From Candidatus Solibacter usitatus (GTDB taxonomy: Bacteria > Acidobacteriota > Terriglobia > Bryobacterales > Bryobacteraceae): DNA of 64,000 nucleotides. The translations under genes and the position numbers were made by a program. The notes under the pieces are model-generated. The model did no database searches, had not been told where the DNA came from, and saw only the letters and a list, made by a program, of their open reading frames with translations. Position 1 is the first letter of the stretch, and the number at the start of each line of letters is the position of its first letter. The DNA is taken from assembly GCA_016185465.1 (NCBI GenBank), contig JACPNO010000007.1, forward strand, positions 43,619-107,618, given 5' to 3'. Below are positions 52,885-60,473 of this stretch, one piece after another.

Positions 52885-53225
52885 CAAGGGCGGGTTTGAA
52901 ACCCGCCCCTACGCGAGGCAAGCGTACTTTGAGCAGCGCCGCCCGTGCGGCACGAAAACAACCCCGATACGGATGGGCACCAGATTCGTGGGTACGCCGC
53001 GATGTACATGAAAAAACCGCGATGCGGATGGACACTTGATTCGTGGGTACACCGCGATGCGCATGAAAACACCGCAATCCGGATGGACAGCGCGATACGC
53101 GCGCACACCGCTGTGCGCAAATGCCATGATTCGTGGGTACACCGCGAACGCGTATGAAAACACCGCGATACGCGCGCGCGCCGCATGTACGCTGGATGTA
53201 GGGGCGGGTTTCAAACCCGCCCTCA
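52885..53225. repeat. REP family A, inverted pair 3 enclosing a 55-bp tandem repeat
   Basis: The left copy 52885-52913 and right copy 53199-53225 enclose 285 bp. Inside, a unit of about 55 bp recurs (52953-53170): ATGAAAACACCGCGAT-like segments at about 52953, 53009, 53064 and 53155, and GATTCGTGGGTAC at 52984, 53039 and 53129. The last unit carries about 36 extra bp. No gene is supported here; the minus-strand frame across it has only low-complexity arginine-rich repeats. Confidence 0.88.
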
Positions 53226-53252
53226 TCCCTCTAATGATAGAATCCCGTTGCG

Positions 53253-54099
53253 ATGAAAATCGTCAAGGCAACTCGCGCCTACGAAGCCTGGCTGGCGAAA
53301 CACTTGCGTCTCGTCCCGCGCGACCTGCAATTCAAGCACGAAGCCATGGCCACCAGCCCGTTCGTCTTCTTTCGCGGGACCTTCTACCGCTGGGCGCAAT
53401 GGTGGCGCGACGTCAGCAGCGATCTCGCGGACGCGCCCGAAGTACTGGCCGTGGGCGATCTTCACGTAGAAAACTTCGGCACGTGGCGCGATCGCGAGGG
53501 CCGCCTCGTCTGGGGCGTGAACGATTTCGACGAAGCCTGCAGTCTGGCCTACACCAACGACCTGGTGCGCCTGGCTGCCAGCGCCTACCTGGCCATCGAC
53601 GGGAACCACCTGTCGGTTGACCCGCGCGACGTGAGCGACGCGATTCTGGCCGGCTATGCCGAAGCCCTGCACACAGGCGGGCGCCCTTGTGTACTGGCGG
53701 AGGAGCATGCCTGGCTGCGCAAGATCGCTCTGAATGAGCTGCGCGATCCGGTTCAATTCTGGGAAAAAATGGCCGCGCTGCCAACGCTCAGCCAGCCGCT
53801 GCCCGCCGCCGCGCGCAAAGCTCTCGACCGGATGATGCCATCGCGAGGATTGCGCTACCGGCTGGCGACGCGCCGCGCCGGCGTCGGCAGCCTGGGCCGC
53901 GAGCGCTACGTGGCCATCGCCGATTGTCACGGCGGCAAAGTCGCGCGTGAAGCCAAAGCCATGGCGCCCTCGGCATGGGTGTGGACCTGCGGCGCCAAGG
54001 GCAAGAAGAGCCTGTACCCCGAAGGGCTGGCTGCGCGCCGCGGCGCAACTGATGGTGGATCTGACGATGCGCGACTGGAAAGATTGGCGCAAAGGCTAA
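53253..54099 (+). pseudogene. DUF2252 family gene with internal deletion and frameshift
   Basis: The first 250 codons are a good DUF2252 protein: 'FRGTFYRWAQWWRDV', 'VLAVGDLHVENFGTWRDREGRLVWGVNDFDEA' (kinase-like DLH and DFDEA) and 'CHGGKVAREAKAMAPSAWVW'. After about nt 54010 the family's next roughly 90 residues are absent, and the family-typical C-terminus 'WLRAAAQLMVDLTMRDWKDWRKG' is found in the +1 frame, ending at TAA 54097-54099. The original frame runs on into REP family C sequence to 54149. A deletion of some 270 bp that also shifted frame explains both. Confidence 0.7.
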
Positions 54100-54184
54100 G
54101 AATTTCTCGCAGAAGCGCAGAGAACGCAGAGAAGAAGCGCCGTTGTTAACTCCGCGCTCTCTGCGCCTCTGCGAGAAAGTTTTA
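54098..54184. repeat. REP family C, inverted pair 2
   Basis: AAGAATTTCTCGCAGAAGCG.. (54098-54137) and ..CTCTCTGCGCCTCTGCGAGAAA (54154-54184) match the pair at 32.9 kb. It begins at the stop codon of the DUF2252 remnant and ends 9 bp before the next start codon, so it carries that gene's ribosome-binding region. Confidence 0.87.
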
Positions 54185-54192
54185 TTTTTTCG

Positions 54193-54825
54193 ATGCCTAC
54201 CAAGTACGTATGTCTGGGCTGTCCGCTCACGTTCGAGGTCGGGTGGTTCCATCATATTTTCCGGAATGGCTACGCCTCCAAGACGCTGCTGGTCTGTGTT
54301 TCATGCGGAACTCAGCATGCCGTCGAAAACGCCGTTAGCGACCGCGGCCCGGAATCATTCCAGTACTTCACGGCGTACCTCACCGCCGCGCCGCCAGCAG
54401 CCCGCGTCCAGGTCATGGTCTGTCTTCGACACCACTTCCGCCTCGACCTGGCGGGCGCCAGGGAAGCGCTGAAAGCCCTGCCATACCGGATCGGCAGTGA
54501 TCTTTCGCGGGAGGGGGCGGAGGCTCTCGCCGCCCCGTACCGCGCCGCCGGGGCTACGGTTGAGATTGTGCTGATTCGTGAGTCTCCCAATCCCGAATAC
54601 GGGCCAGTCCAAAGCGACCGGCTGCTGGTCAGGGACGCTCCACCACCCGATGGCGGACTCTGGCGTGAGCTTGCGGTGGCAGGCGCCAACGCCAGTCTCG
54701 ACCTGGAACGCCAGGCGTGCGGCAATTGCCGCAAGACCGGGGTGCTAGTGTCCGAATGGACCGATGGACGCTCCTGTCCGGCTTGTGGCGGTGTCATCCA
54801 GGGGCAAGGCACGTGGATGACCTAG
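54193..54825 (+). CDS. Zinc-ribbon protein with L7/L12-C-terminal-like domain
   Basis: A 210-residue cytoplasmic protein. An N-terminal zinc ribbon has 'KYVCLGCPLTF' and 'LLVCVSCGTQH'; a C-terminal ribbon has 'QACGNCRKTGVLV' and 'RSCPACGGVI'. Between them, residues about 72-125, 'VCLRHHFRLDLAGAREALKALPYRI..SREGAEALAAPYRAAGATVEI', follow the pattern of the ribosomal L7/L12 C-terminal domain (GLGLKEAK, EEAEELKKKLEEAGA, KVEL). I know no characterised protein with this layout. L7/L12 and related folds recruit GTPases or adaptor proteins, so a ribosome- or protease-adaptor role is a guess. Its leader lies in a REP copy. Confidence 0.75.
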   Translation: MPTKYVCLGCPLTFEVGWFHHIFRNGYASKTLLVCVSCGTQHAVENAVSDRGPESFQYFTAYLTAAPPAARVQVMVCLRHHFRLDLAGAREALKALPYRIGSDLSREGAEALAAPYRAAGATVEIVLIRESPNPEYGPVQSDRLLVRDAPPPDGGLWRELAVAGANASLDLERQACGNCRKTGVLVSEWTDGRSCPACGGVIQGQGTWMT

Positions 54826-54835
54826 AATTTCTGCG

Positions 54836-55561
54836 TTATGAGTAAGCCGCGAAGGCCACCGGGGTTCCACGCTTTTTTGACTCACCCAGCAGCGGCCGGT
54901 TCAGAAAATCCACAAACGGCGTAATAGCCCGCAGGCGCTTCACCAGCTCATCTTGCAATTTTGGCGTCGTGGCGAGCTTCGGGTCGAGAATCACGTAGAA
55001 CAACCACTGCTTGTAGCGCAACAAATCGGCTGCAGGGTGATCCGCCGGGAATCCCTTGGGGACGCGCGAAAGCTGCGCGCCATACAACTTGCCCATCAGC
55101 GCCTGCAGGCTTTTCGAGCCCACCAGCTTCAAAAATTCTTTATGATGCACTGCCAGATGATTGCGGATGGCCCGTAGCTGGTCCGGCCCCGGCATGTACA
55201 CGCCTGCCGCCACCTCGATCTCTTTCGGGGAGACGCTGAAGTAGAACCCCGCGCCTGAGTGTTTTTCCATGCCGCGCCGCGGAAAAATGGCCGCGATGTG
55301 CGTCTTATAGGGCGTCTTGTCCTTGCTGAAGCGCGTGTCGCGATAGATTCGGTAAATCGCTTTGCCGGGCTCGGCGACGTAATCCGGCGCGAAACGCATC
55401 ATCTCGCGCGTCACCGCCAGAACCAGCTCCTGCATGGGCGCCTTCACCTGCTGGTCGTAGATGTGTTTGCGCGGCTGGAACCATTCGCGGTCGTTGTTGC
55501 GCCCCAGCGATCGTAGAAATTTCATGCCCTCCTCGGGAAATCCTGGAAATGCCGCCGCCAC
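54836..55561 (-). CDS. DUF2461 (TIGR02453) family protein
   Basis: A 241-residue protein of unknown biochemical role. Family signatures: 'FPEEGMKFLRSLGRNNDREWFQPRKHIYDQQVKAPM', 'AIYRIYRDTRFSKDKTPYKTHIAAIF', 'GAGFYFSVSPKEIEVAAGVYMPGPDQLRAIR' and 'PAADLLRYKQWLFYVIL'. GTG start at 55561. Convergent with the zinc-ribbon gene (10 bp between stops) and divergent from murB (26 bp). Confidence 0.92.
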   Translation of the reverse strand: MAAAFPGFPEEGMKFLRSLGRNNDREWFQPRKHIYDQQVKAPMQELVLAVTREMMRFAPDYVAEPGKAIYRIYRDTRFSKDKTPYKTHIAAIFPRRGMEKHSGAGFYFSVSPKEIEVAAGVYMPGPDQLRAIRNHLAVHHKEFLKLVGSKSLQALMGKLYGAQLSRVPKGFPADHPAADLLRYKQWLFYVILDPKLATTPKLQDELVKRLRAITPFVDFLNRPLLGESKKRGTPVAFAAYS

Positions 55562-55587
55562 GCCCTGCCTCCTCTATAATCGAAGTA

Positions 55588-56565
55588 ATGAATCCCACGG
55601 AAGAGACGCTTGAGCGCCTCGCCGCGATTCCTCAGGTCACCGTTTCCCGAGACGCGCCGCTCTCCCGTTATACCCGATTTGCCATCGGCGGGCCGGCCGA
55701 TATCTACGCCGAGACGGCGCACGTCGAGTCTTTCATCGCCGCGCTGCATATCGCCCGCGCCAGCGGCTTGCCGCATGTCGTCATCGGCGGCGGCACGAAT
55801 TTGATCGTCTCCGATGCGGGCTATCGCGGCATCGTGCTGCGCTTCACCGCGAAGCGCATTCTGGCCGCCGGGACGCGCGTGGCGGCCGATGCGGGGGCGG
55901 TGCTGCAGGATCTAGTCGATTTCGCGGTCGACCGCGGATTGCAGGGCCTGGAAACGCTGGCCGGCATTCCGGGCTCGGTGGGCGCGGCCATATACGGCAA
56001 TGCCGGCGCTTACGGACATTCCATCTCGGAACGCGCGCGCAGCGTTCGTTTCTTCGACGGCGCCGCCGTGCGTGTCTTTGACAACGAAGCCTGCGAATTC
56101 GCCTACCGCGAAAGTATTTTCAAGCGCCACAAAGAATGGATTATTTTTTCCACCGAGCTGGCGCTCGAAGCCGCCGACGCCGCCGCGCTGCGCAAGACTG
56201 CGGACGACATCGTCAAAGTCCGCAACCAGAAGTTTCCCGTCACCATGAAATGCGCCGGCAGTATTTTTAAGAATTTTCTGCTGGCGGAGCTCCCGGCGGA
56301 CGCAGCGAGCCGAATTCCCGCCGAAGTGATTCGCGAGGGCAAAGTTCCCGCCGCTTATTTTCTAGAGCTGGTGGGCGCCAAAGGGATGCAGTGGGGCGAT
56401 ATTCACGTTGCCACCTACCACGCCAACTTGATTTACAATGCCGGCTCGGGCTCGGCGCATGACCTGCGGGCGCTGATCGGGGAGCTGAAACAGCGCGTGG
56501 CCGCGAAATTCGCGGTAACGCTCGAAGAAGAAGTGCAATATGTGGGATTTGGCGATGATCGCTGA
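55588..56565 (+). CDS. murB: UDP-N-acetylenolpyruvoylglucosamine reductase
   Basis: A 325-residue FAD enzyme that forms UDP-MurNAc. 'LSRYTRFAIGGPADIYAE' and 'VVIGGGTNLIVSDAGYRGIVLR' bind FAD; 'LAGIPGSVGAAIYGNAGAYGHSI' is diagnostic. 'YRESIFKRHKEWIIFSTEL' and 'CAGSIFKNF' (proton-donor Ser) follow. The start at 55588 replaces the track's 13 extra codons. The C-terminus differs from E. coli MurB in the 'HVATYHANLIYN' segment. It overlaps the ankyrin gene by 26 bp. Confidence 0.95.
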   Translation: MNPTEETLERLAAIPQVTVSRDAPLSRYTRFAIGGPADIYAETAHVESFIAALHIARASGLPHVVIGGGTNLIVSDAGYRGIVLRFTAKRILAAGTRVAADAGAVLQDLVDFAVDRGLQGLETLAGIPGSVGAAIYGNAGAYGHSISERARSVRFFDGAAVRVFDNEACEFAYRESIFKRHKEWIIFSTELALEAADAAALRKTADDIVKVRNQKFPVTMKCAGSIFKNFLLAELPADAASRIPAEVIREGKVPAAYFLELVGAKGMQWGDIHVATYHANLIYNAGSGSAHDLRALIGELKQRVAAKFAVTLEEEVQYVGFGDDR

Positions 56566-57766
56566 AGCCCTGCTGTTGCTGCAAATTGCCACCAGCGGCG
56601 GTCTGCATGAGGCAGTGAAAGCGGCGGATCGCGACCGCGTGGCAGCCCTGCTGGCAGCCGGCGCCGACGTCAATCAGCGCGACAGACTGGGCGCGACGCC
56701 GCTGCACGATGCCGCCTGGGTGGGTAAAATCGAAATCGTCAAACTGCTGCTCGACGCTCACGCCGAAGTGAATGCGCCGCATCAGGAAGCCGGCTCGCCG
56801 CCGCTGCATTTTGCCGTCATCAAGAATTACCGCGAGATCGTGGAGCTGCTCCTGGCTCGCGGCGCCGATCCGGCGGCGGTCGACCGCTCCGGCGCCACCG
56901 CCCTGCATCTGGCGGCGGATCGCGGCTATACGGCGCTCGCCGAACTGCTGGTCGAGCGCGGCGTCAGCGTGAACGCGCGCGACCGGCGCGGAGCTGCGCC
57001 GCTCGAAGTAGCCGCCTGGAAAGGCTACCGCGACACCGTCTCGTGGCTCGTCTCCCATGGCGGCGAGATCGACGCGCGCAACACCGAAACGGGCGTCACT
57101 CCGCTCAACAGCGCTGCCATCAAAGGCCACACCGAAGTGGTCGCACTCTTGCTTGAGCGCGGCGCCGACGACACTATTAAAGATCACTCCGGCCTCACGC
57201 CGCTGGCCAACGCGCTGCGCTTCCGGCACCGCAAAGTGCTGGAACTGCTGCTGGCCCATGCCGCCAAAGCACGTCAAGGCCCCGACGCCAATTTGCTGGA
57301 AGAAGCCGTGCTGGCGGGGACCGTCGAGATTGTGGATGTGCTGCTGGCGCAGGGCGCCGATCCCAATCGTTCCGGACAATCCGGCGCGACCGCCCTGCAT
57401 AACGCCGCGTTGAAAGGGCACGTGGAAATTGCTCGCCTGCTGCTGGCTCATGGCGCCAAGGTGAACGCGCGCAATTCCTACGGCGCAACTCCCCTGCACG
57501 ATGCCGCGCTCAGCGGCCAGCGCGAGATCGCCGAAATGCTGCTGGCGCACGGCGCCGATAAGGACGCGCGCGATGGCGAATCCGACGCCACCCCGCTCTA
57601 TCATGCGGCTTCGATGGGCCGCGAGCCGGTGGTCGGGCTGCTGCTCGAACGCGGCGCCGACGTCAATGCCCAGACCAAAGCCGGGTTTACGCCGCTGCAC
57701 GCGGCTAAAAGCAACGGCTATTCGCGGGTGGCGGAATTGTTGCGGGAACATGGCGCGGTGAAGTAA
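56540..57766 (+). CDS. Ankyrin-repeat protein
   Basis: A 408-residue protein consisting of roughly 11-12 consecutive ankyrin repeats, each close to consensus: 'LGATPLHDAAWVGKIEIVKLLLDAHAEVN', 'SGATALHLAADRGYTALAELLVERGVSVN', 'SGATALHNAALKGHVEIARLLLAHGAKVN'. The short hydrophobic start (LAMIAEALLLLQIATSGG) could be a poor signal peptide. The 26-bp overlap with murB implies coupled translation, but no functional link is known. ATG 56555 is an alternative start. Confidence 0.9.
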   Translation: MWDLAMIAEALLLLQIATSGGLHEAVKAADRDRVAALLAAGADVNQRDRLGATPLHDAAWVGKIEIVKLLLDAHAEVNAPHQEAGSPPLHFAVIKNYREIVELLLARGADPAAVDRSGATALHLAADRGYTALAELLVERGVSVNARDRRGAAPLEVAAWKGYRDTVSWLVSHGGEIDARNTETGVTPLNSAAIKGHTEVVALLLERGADDTIKDHSGLTPLANALRFRHRKVLELLLAHAAKARQGPDANLLEEAVLAGTVEIVDVLLAQGADPNRSGQSGATALHNAALKGHVEIARLLLAHGAKVNARNSYGATPLHDAALSGQREIAEMLLAHGADKDARDGESDATPLYHAASMGREPVVGLLLERGADVNAQTKAGFTPLHAAKSNGYSRVAELLREHGAVK

Positions 57767-57816
57767 ACCCCGCTGAGCGAAGACTCGTCTAATCCCCGCA
57801 GGAGCTCTTCACATCT

Positions 57817-58287
57817 ATGAAAAAGCGCATTCTTTATACGATTATCGTCGCCAGCGTTGCGCTGGCTGCGCTGCCTGCGCAGGAACATACCCCGCCCACG
57901 GCGGCGCAAAGGGTAGCCGATCGCGTGGCGCGGCTTACCACGCTGCTCACCCTGAACGCGGCCCAGCAAGCCGAAGCGACGACCATCTTCACTGCTGAGC
58001 AAAACGCTTTGGCCGGAGTCATGACCAGCATGCGGACGGCGCGGACGGCCCTGAAGGCCGCCGTGCAGAAAAACGATCAGGCGGCGATAGCCACGCAGGC
58101 AGCCCAGATCGGCAGCCTGGTCACACAGGAAGTGCAGGCTCAAGCCACGGCCGAAGCCGCTTTTTACGCCATCCTCGACACGACTCAGCAGGCCAAGTTC
58201 AACGAATTGCATGCTCCCGGTTTTGGCGGCGGTCCAGGCGGATTCGGAGGTAGAGGGCGCGGACCCGGCGGTCCTGGACCCCACTAG
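57817..58287 (+). CDS. Spy/CpxP-like periplasmic helical protein with Gly-rich tail
   Basis: A 156-residue protein with signal peptide (MKKRILYTIIVASVALAALPAQ). The mature chain is all-helical: 'RVARLTTLLTLNAAQQAEATTIFTAEQNALAGV' contains an LTxxQ-like motif, followed by a long amphipathic helix rich in Ala and Gln. The C-terminal 30 residues are glycine/proline rich ('GFGGGPGGFGGRGRGPGGPG'). Spy/CpxP-like proteins act as periplasmic chaperones or stress sensors. It lies 34 bp upstream of an ECF sigma factor. Confidence 0.75.
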   Translation: MKKRILYTIIVASVALAALPAQEHTPPTAAQRVADRVARLTTLLTLNAAQQAEATTIFTAEQNALAGVMTSMRTARTALKAAVQKNDQAAIATQAAQIGSLVTQEVQAQATAEAAFYAILDTTQQAKFNELHAPGFGGGPGGFGGRGRGPGGPGPH

Positions 58288-58321
58288 AAACCTGGCTTGA
58301 ACGGGACTCGTCTACAACGGA

Positions 58322-58897
58322 ATGGGAAACGCGGCAACGTCTCACTGGATGAGGGGCGTCAAGAGAGAGGACGTTGCCGCGCTTACTGGCGACTTCGAAG
58401 AGGTGGTTCGAGTATGCCAGCCCAGAATTTTTCGCTTCGCGCTAGCGTCATTGCGGGACCGGGACGCGGCGCAAACCGTGACCCAGGATTGCTTTCTGAA
58501 GGCCTTTCAGGCACGCGACCGGTTTCGCCACGATTGCAGCGTGGAAACCTGGTTGATGCGCATTGCTATCAACCTGGTTCGCGATCATGCGCGCAACCAA
58601 CGATGGCAATTCTGGCGGCGGGCGGAGCAAAGTGCCAGGCCGGTTGAGGTATTTCAGAATGGGCTGGGCGATGGGAAGCTGTCGCCGGAGACGCAAGCGT
58701 CTTTGAAACAGCAGGTTGAAGCGATCTGGGAGGCGGCCGGCAGCCTTTCGGAAAAGCAGCGTACCGTTTTTCTGTTGCGCTTTGTGGAAGACATGGATCT
58801 ATTGGATATTGCGGCGGCTACCGGAATGCGGGAGGGCACAGTGAAGTCTCACCTGTTCCGCGCATTGCAAGCCGTTCGAGAACGGATGGGAGCTTAG
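58322..58897 (+). CDS. ECF-type RNA polymerase sigma factor
   Basis: A 191-residue sigma factor with regions 2 and 4 only. Region 2: 'LASLRDRDAAQTVTQDCFLKAFQARDRFRHDCSVETWLMRIAINLVRDHAR'. Region 4: 'LSEKQRTVFLLRFVEDMDLLDIAAATGMREGTVKSHLFRALQAVRER'. It directly precedes the anti-sigma gene (1 bp gap), so it should be held inactive at the membrane until a signal releases it. The start at 58349 (MRGVKRED) is an alternative. Confidence 0.92.
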   Translation: MGNAATSHWMRGVKREDVAALTGDFEEVVRVCQPRIFRFALASLRDRDAAQTVTQDCFLKAFQARDRFRHDCSVETWLMRIAINLVRDHARNQRWQFWRRAEQSARPVEVFQNGLGDGKLSPETQASLKQQVEAIWEAAGSLSEKQRTVFLLRFVEDMDLLDIAAATGMREGTVKSHLFRALQAVRERMGA

Positions 58898-58898
58898 A

Positions 58899-59348
58899 AT
58901 GAACCGGCATTTGTCCTCGCAAGATGTCTGCGCGTGGCTGTCTGGAAACCACACGCCGGAGCTGCAGCAGCATGTCCTGGGCTGCGCGGTGTGCCAGGCG
59001 GAACTGGATCGCCTGGGCCAGGCGCTCACGCAATTTCGCGGCACGGTGCGCCAGTGGAGTGAGCAGCAACACAACGGTGAGGTGAAATTGACGGCGTCCG
59101 CCGGCGGCTGGCGGCATCTGCGCTGGGCCTGCGCGGCGATGGCTGCGTGTCTGCTGGTCAGCGTTTCAGTGATCTGGCGCGGAAATCAACCACCCGCCGG
59201 AGGCGCGACCGCAGCCGACGCCGCGCTGCTGGCGCAAGTGGACCAGCAGGTGTCTCGCGCCGTTCCTTCCCCCATGGAGCCCTTGATGAATCTGGTTTCG
59301 TGGGAGGGGGCCGGGTCAACGGAAACCGGAACGGTGAAAACCAAATGA
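58899..59348 (+). CDS. Membrane anti-sigma factor with zinc-finger (ZAS-like) motif
   Basis: A 149-residue protein. The N-terminal cytoplasmic part has 'ELQQHVLGCAVCQAELDRL', the HxxxCxxC motif of zinc-associated anti-sigma domains, with the upstream 'DVCAWLSG' helix. One TM helix follows ('LRWACAAMAACLLVSVSVIW') and a short periplasmic tail. It should bind the adjacent ECF factor and be inactivated by a periplasmic signal. The next gene overlaps by 4 bp (ATGA). Confidence 0.85.
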   Translation: MNRHLSSQDVCAWLSGNHTPELQQHVLGCAVCQAELDRLGQALTQFRGTVRQWSEQQHNGEVKLTASAGGWRHLRWACAAMAACLLVSVSVIWRGNQPPAGGATAADAALLAQVDQQVSRAVPSPMEPLMNLVSWEGAGSTETGTVKTK

Positions 59349-59848
59349 TGCGTCCCCTGCGATGGCTCGGTCTCATTTTTTCGCTGGCCGTGTTGGCTTC
59401 GGCCACGCTCTACACCCAGCAGCCTCCTGAGGGCCGCCCGGAAGGGCCGGGGTTTGGGCCGGGAATGCGTCCCGGCCGCCCGCCGATGGAGCGCGGCCTG
59501 CGAGTCGGACCTCCCGGAAGATGGTGGACCGATGCGGCTCTGGTGGCCAGACTTGGCCTCACCGCGGACCAACAGACAAAAATCGGGGAGATCTTCCAAT
59601 CGAGCCGCCTGCGGCTGATCGACCTGAGCGCGGCCCTGCAGAAAGAGGAAGCCATTCTCGAGCCGCTGCTGGAAGCGGATCCTCCGGAGGAGTCGACGAT
59701 TCTGCTGCAAATCGACCGCATTTCGCAAGCCCGCGCGGGGCTCGAGAAAGCCAACGCCAGAATGCTGCTGGGTTTTCGCGGCGTGCTGAGCCAGGACCAA
59801 TGGAAGAAGCTGCAGGCCGAACGTTCAGCGCGCGGCCCTCGCCGGTGA
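59345..59848 (+). CDS. Second Spy/CpxP-like periplasmic protein
   Basis: A 167-residue protein starting MMRPLRWLGLIFSLAVLASATLYTQQ, a signal peptide; the track start is inside the anti-sigma gene in another frame. After a Gly/Pro/Arg-rich linker ('GPGFGPGMRPGRPPMERG') the helical core contains 'ARLGLTADQQTKIGEIFQSSRLRLIDLSAALQKEEAILEPLL', the LTxxQ pattern of the Spy/CnrX family. It would be the periplasmic sensor of the sigma/anti-sigma pair, as CnrX is in the Cnr system; that role is inference from order. Confidence 0.8.
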   Translation: MMRPLRWLGLIFSLAVLASATLYTQQPPEGRPEGPGFGPGMRPGRPPMERGLRVGPPGRWWTDAALVARLGLTADQQTKIGEIFQSSRLRLIDLSAALQKEEAILEPLLEADPPEESTILLQIDRISQARAGLEKANARMLLGFRGVLSQDQWKKLQAERSARGPRR

Positions 59849-60048
59849 GGCCGGTCACCGCCTTTCAGGCCTTCCCCAGCCCGAATGGACATTGGGGAAT
59901 CGGCCTGTGCGTGCGCCTGGCTCCAGGCGCCCCGATCGAGATCTGCGGGCCAGGCTTTAGCGCGCGCACCGTGCTCGCGCAGTCGGAAGGCGCGTTCTAT
60001 TTCGTGCTCCTGGATAGCGTCCCGAAGCAAGAGAGCACCACGCGTTAA
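59845..60048 (+). CDS. Possible small protein
   Basis: A 67-residue frame starting at GTG 59845, which overlaps the preceding stop by 4 bp (GTGA). 'MRPVTAFQAFPSPNGHWGIGLCVRLAPG' and 'SEGAFYFVLLDSVP' show a plausible small beta domain. No homology is recognised and the track shows it only as the tail of an out-of-frame ORF. The coupled overlap, repeated across this cluster, is the main support. Confidence 0.4.
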   Translation: MRPVTAFQAFPSPNGHWGIGLCVRLAPGAPIEICGPGFSARTVLAQSEGAFYFVLLDSVPKQESTTR

Positions 60049-60117
60049 GCGCATCCCTCCAGTTGTGCTATTCTCCGCAATCAGTCCAAAAACTTAGGAG
60101 ACCGAGGAGAAACCGCC

Positions 60118-60411
60118 ATGGAGGAATGGGCCTTTGCGCAACTGAAACCCACCGACCAGTTGGCCCAGCTGCGTTTTTTTTCCGTAAAAAAGCCGCATGG
60201 CGCCGGAGAAGTCGAGTTCCGCATTACGGTCTGGGAATATGTGAAGCCACGCGATCCCGAGATGCCCTTCTTTGCCCAGGCCGACAAGCAGACCAACCAG
60301 AAAACGATGCCGTTTACGCCTACCGGCTGGGGCAGAACGTTGCTGGATGCGCTGGCCGAATGCATCGAAGCCGTACATCGCTTTCCGTATGAGGGGCCGG
60401 AAGCTGGGTAA
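60118..60411 (+). CDS. Hypothetical protein
   Basis: A 97-residue soluble protein with a good ribosome-binding site (GACCGAGGAG) ahead of ATG 60118. It begins MEEWAFAQLKPTDQLAQLRF and ends 'GWGRTLLDALAECIEAVHRFPYEGPEAG'. No domain is recognised. It separates the sigma cluster from the two-component system and may be monocistronic. Confidence 0.65.
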   Translation: MEEWAFAQLKPTDQLAQLRFFSVKKPHGAGEVEFRITVWEYVKPRDPEMPFFAQADKQTNQKTMPFTPTGWGRTLLDALAECIEAVHRFPYEGPEAG

Positions 60412-60473
60412 GCGTCGTCCCATCCAAAAAGTCCGAGAATTAATCTCCCGCCGCCGCACTACTTTATGCCTAC

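Noticed and set aside
52953-53170. Possible CRISPR array
   Set aside because: Whole units are similar rather than short identical repeats with unique spacers, periods are uneven, and no cas genes are present.
52830-53186. Minus-strand ORF with repeated 'HESS/YPRI' blocks
   Set aside because: The repetition reflects the 55-bp DNA tandem repeat; no start region, no homology, and it lies inside a REP pair.
56267-57751. 494-codon minus-strand ORF opposite murB and the ankyrin gene
   Set aside because: It is antisense to regular ankyrin repeats, which creates a repetitive artificial protein; no signal or domain is seen.
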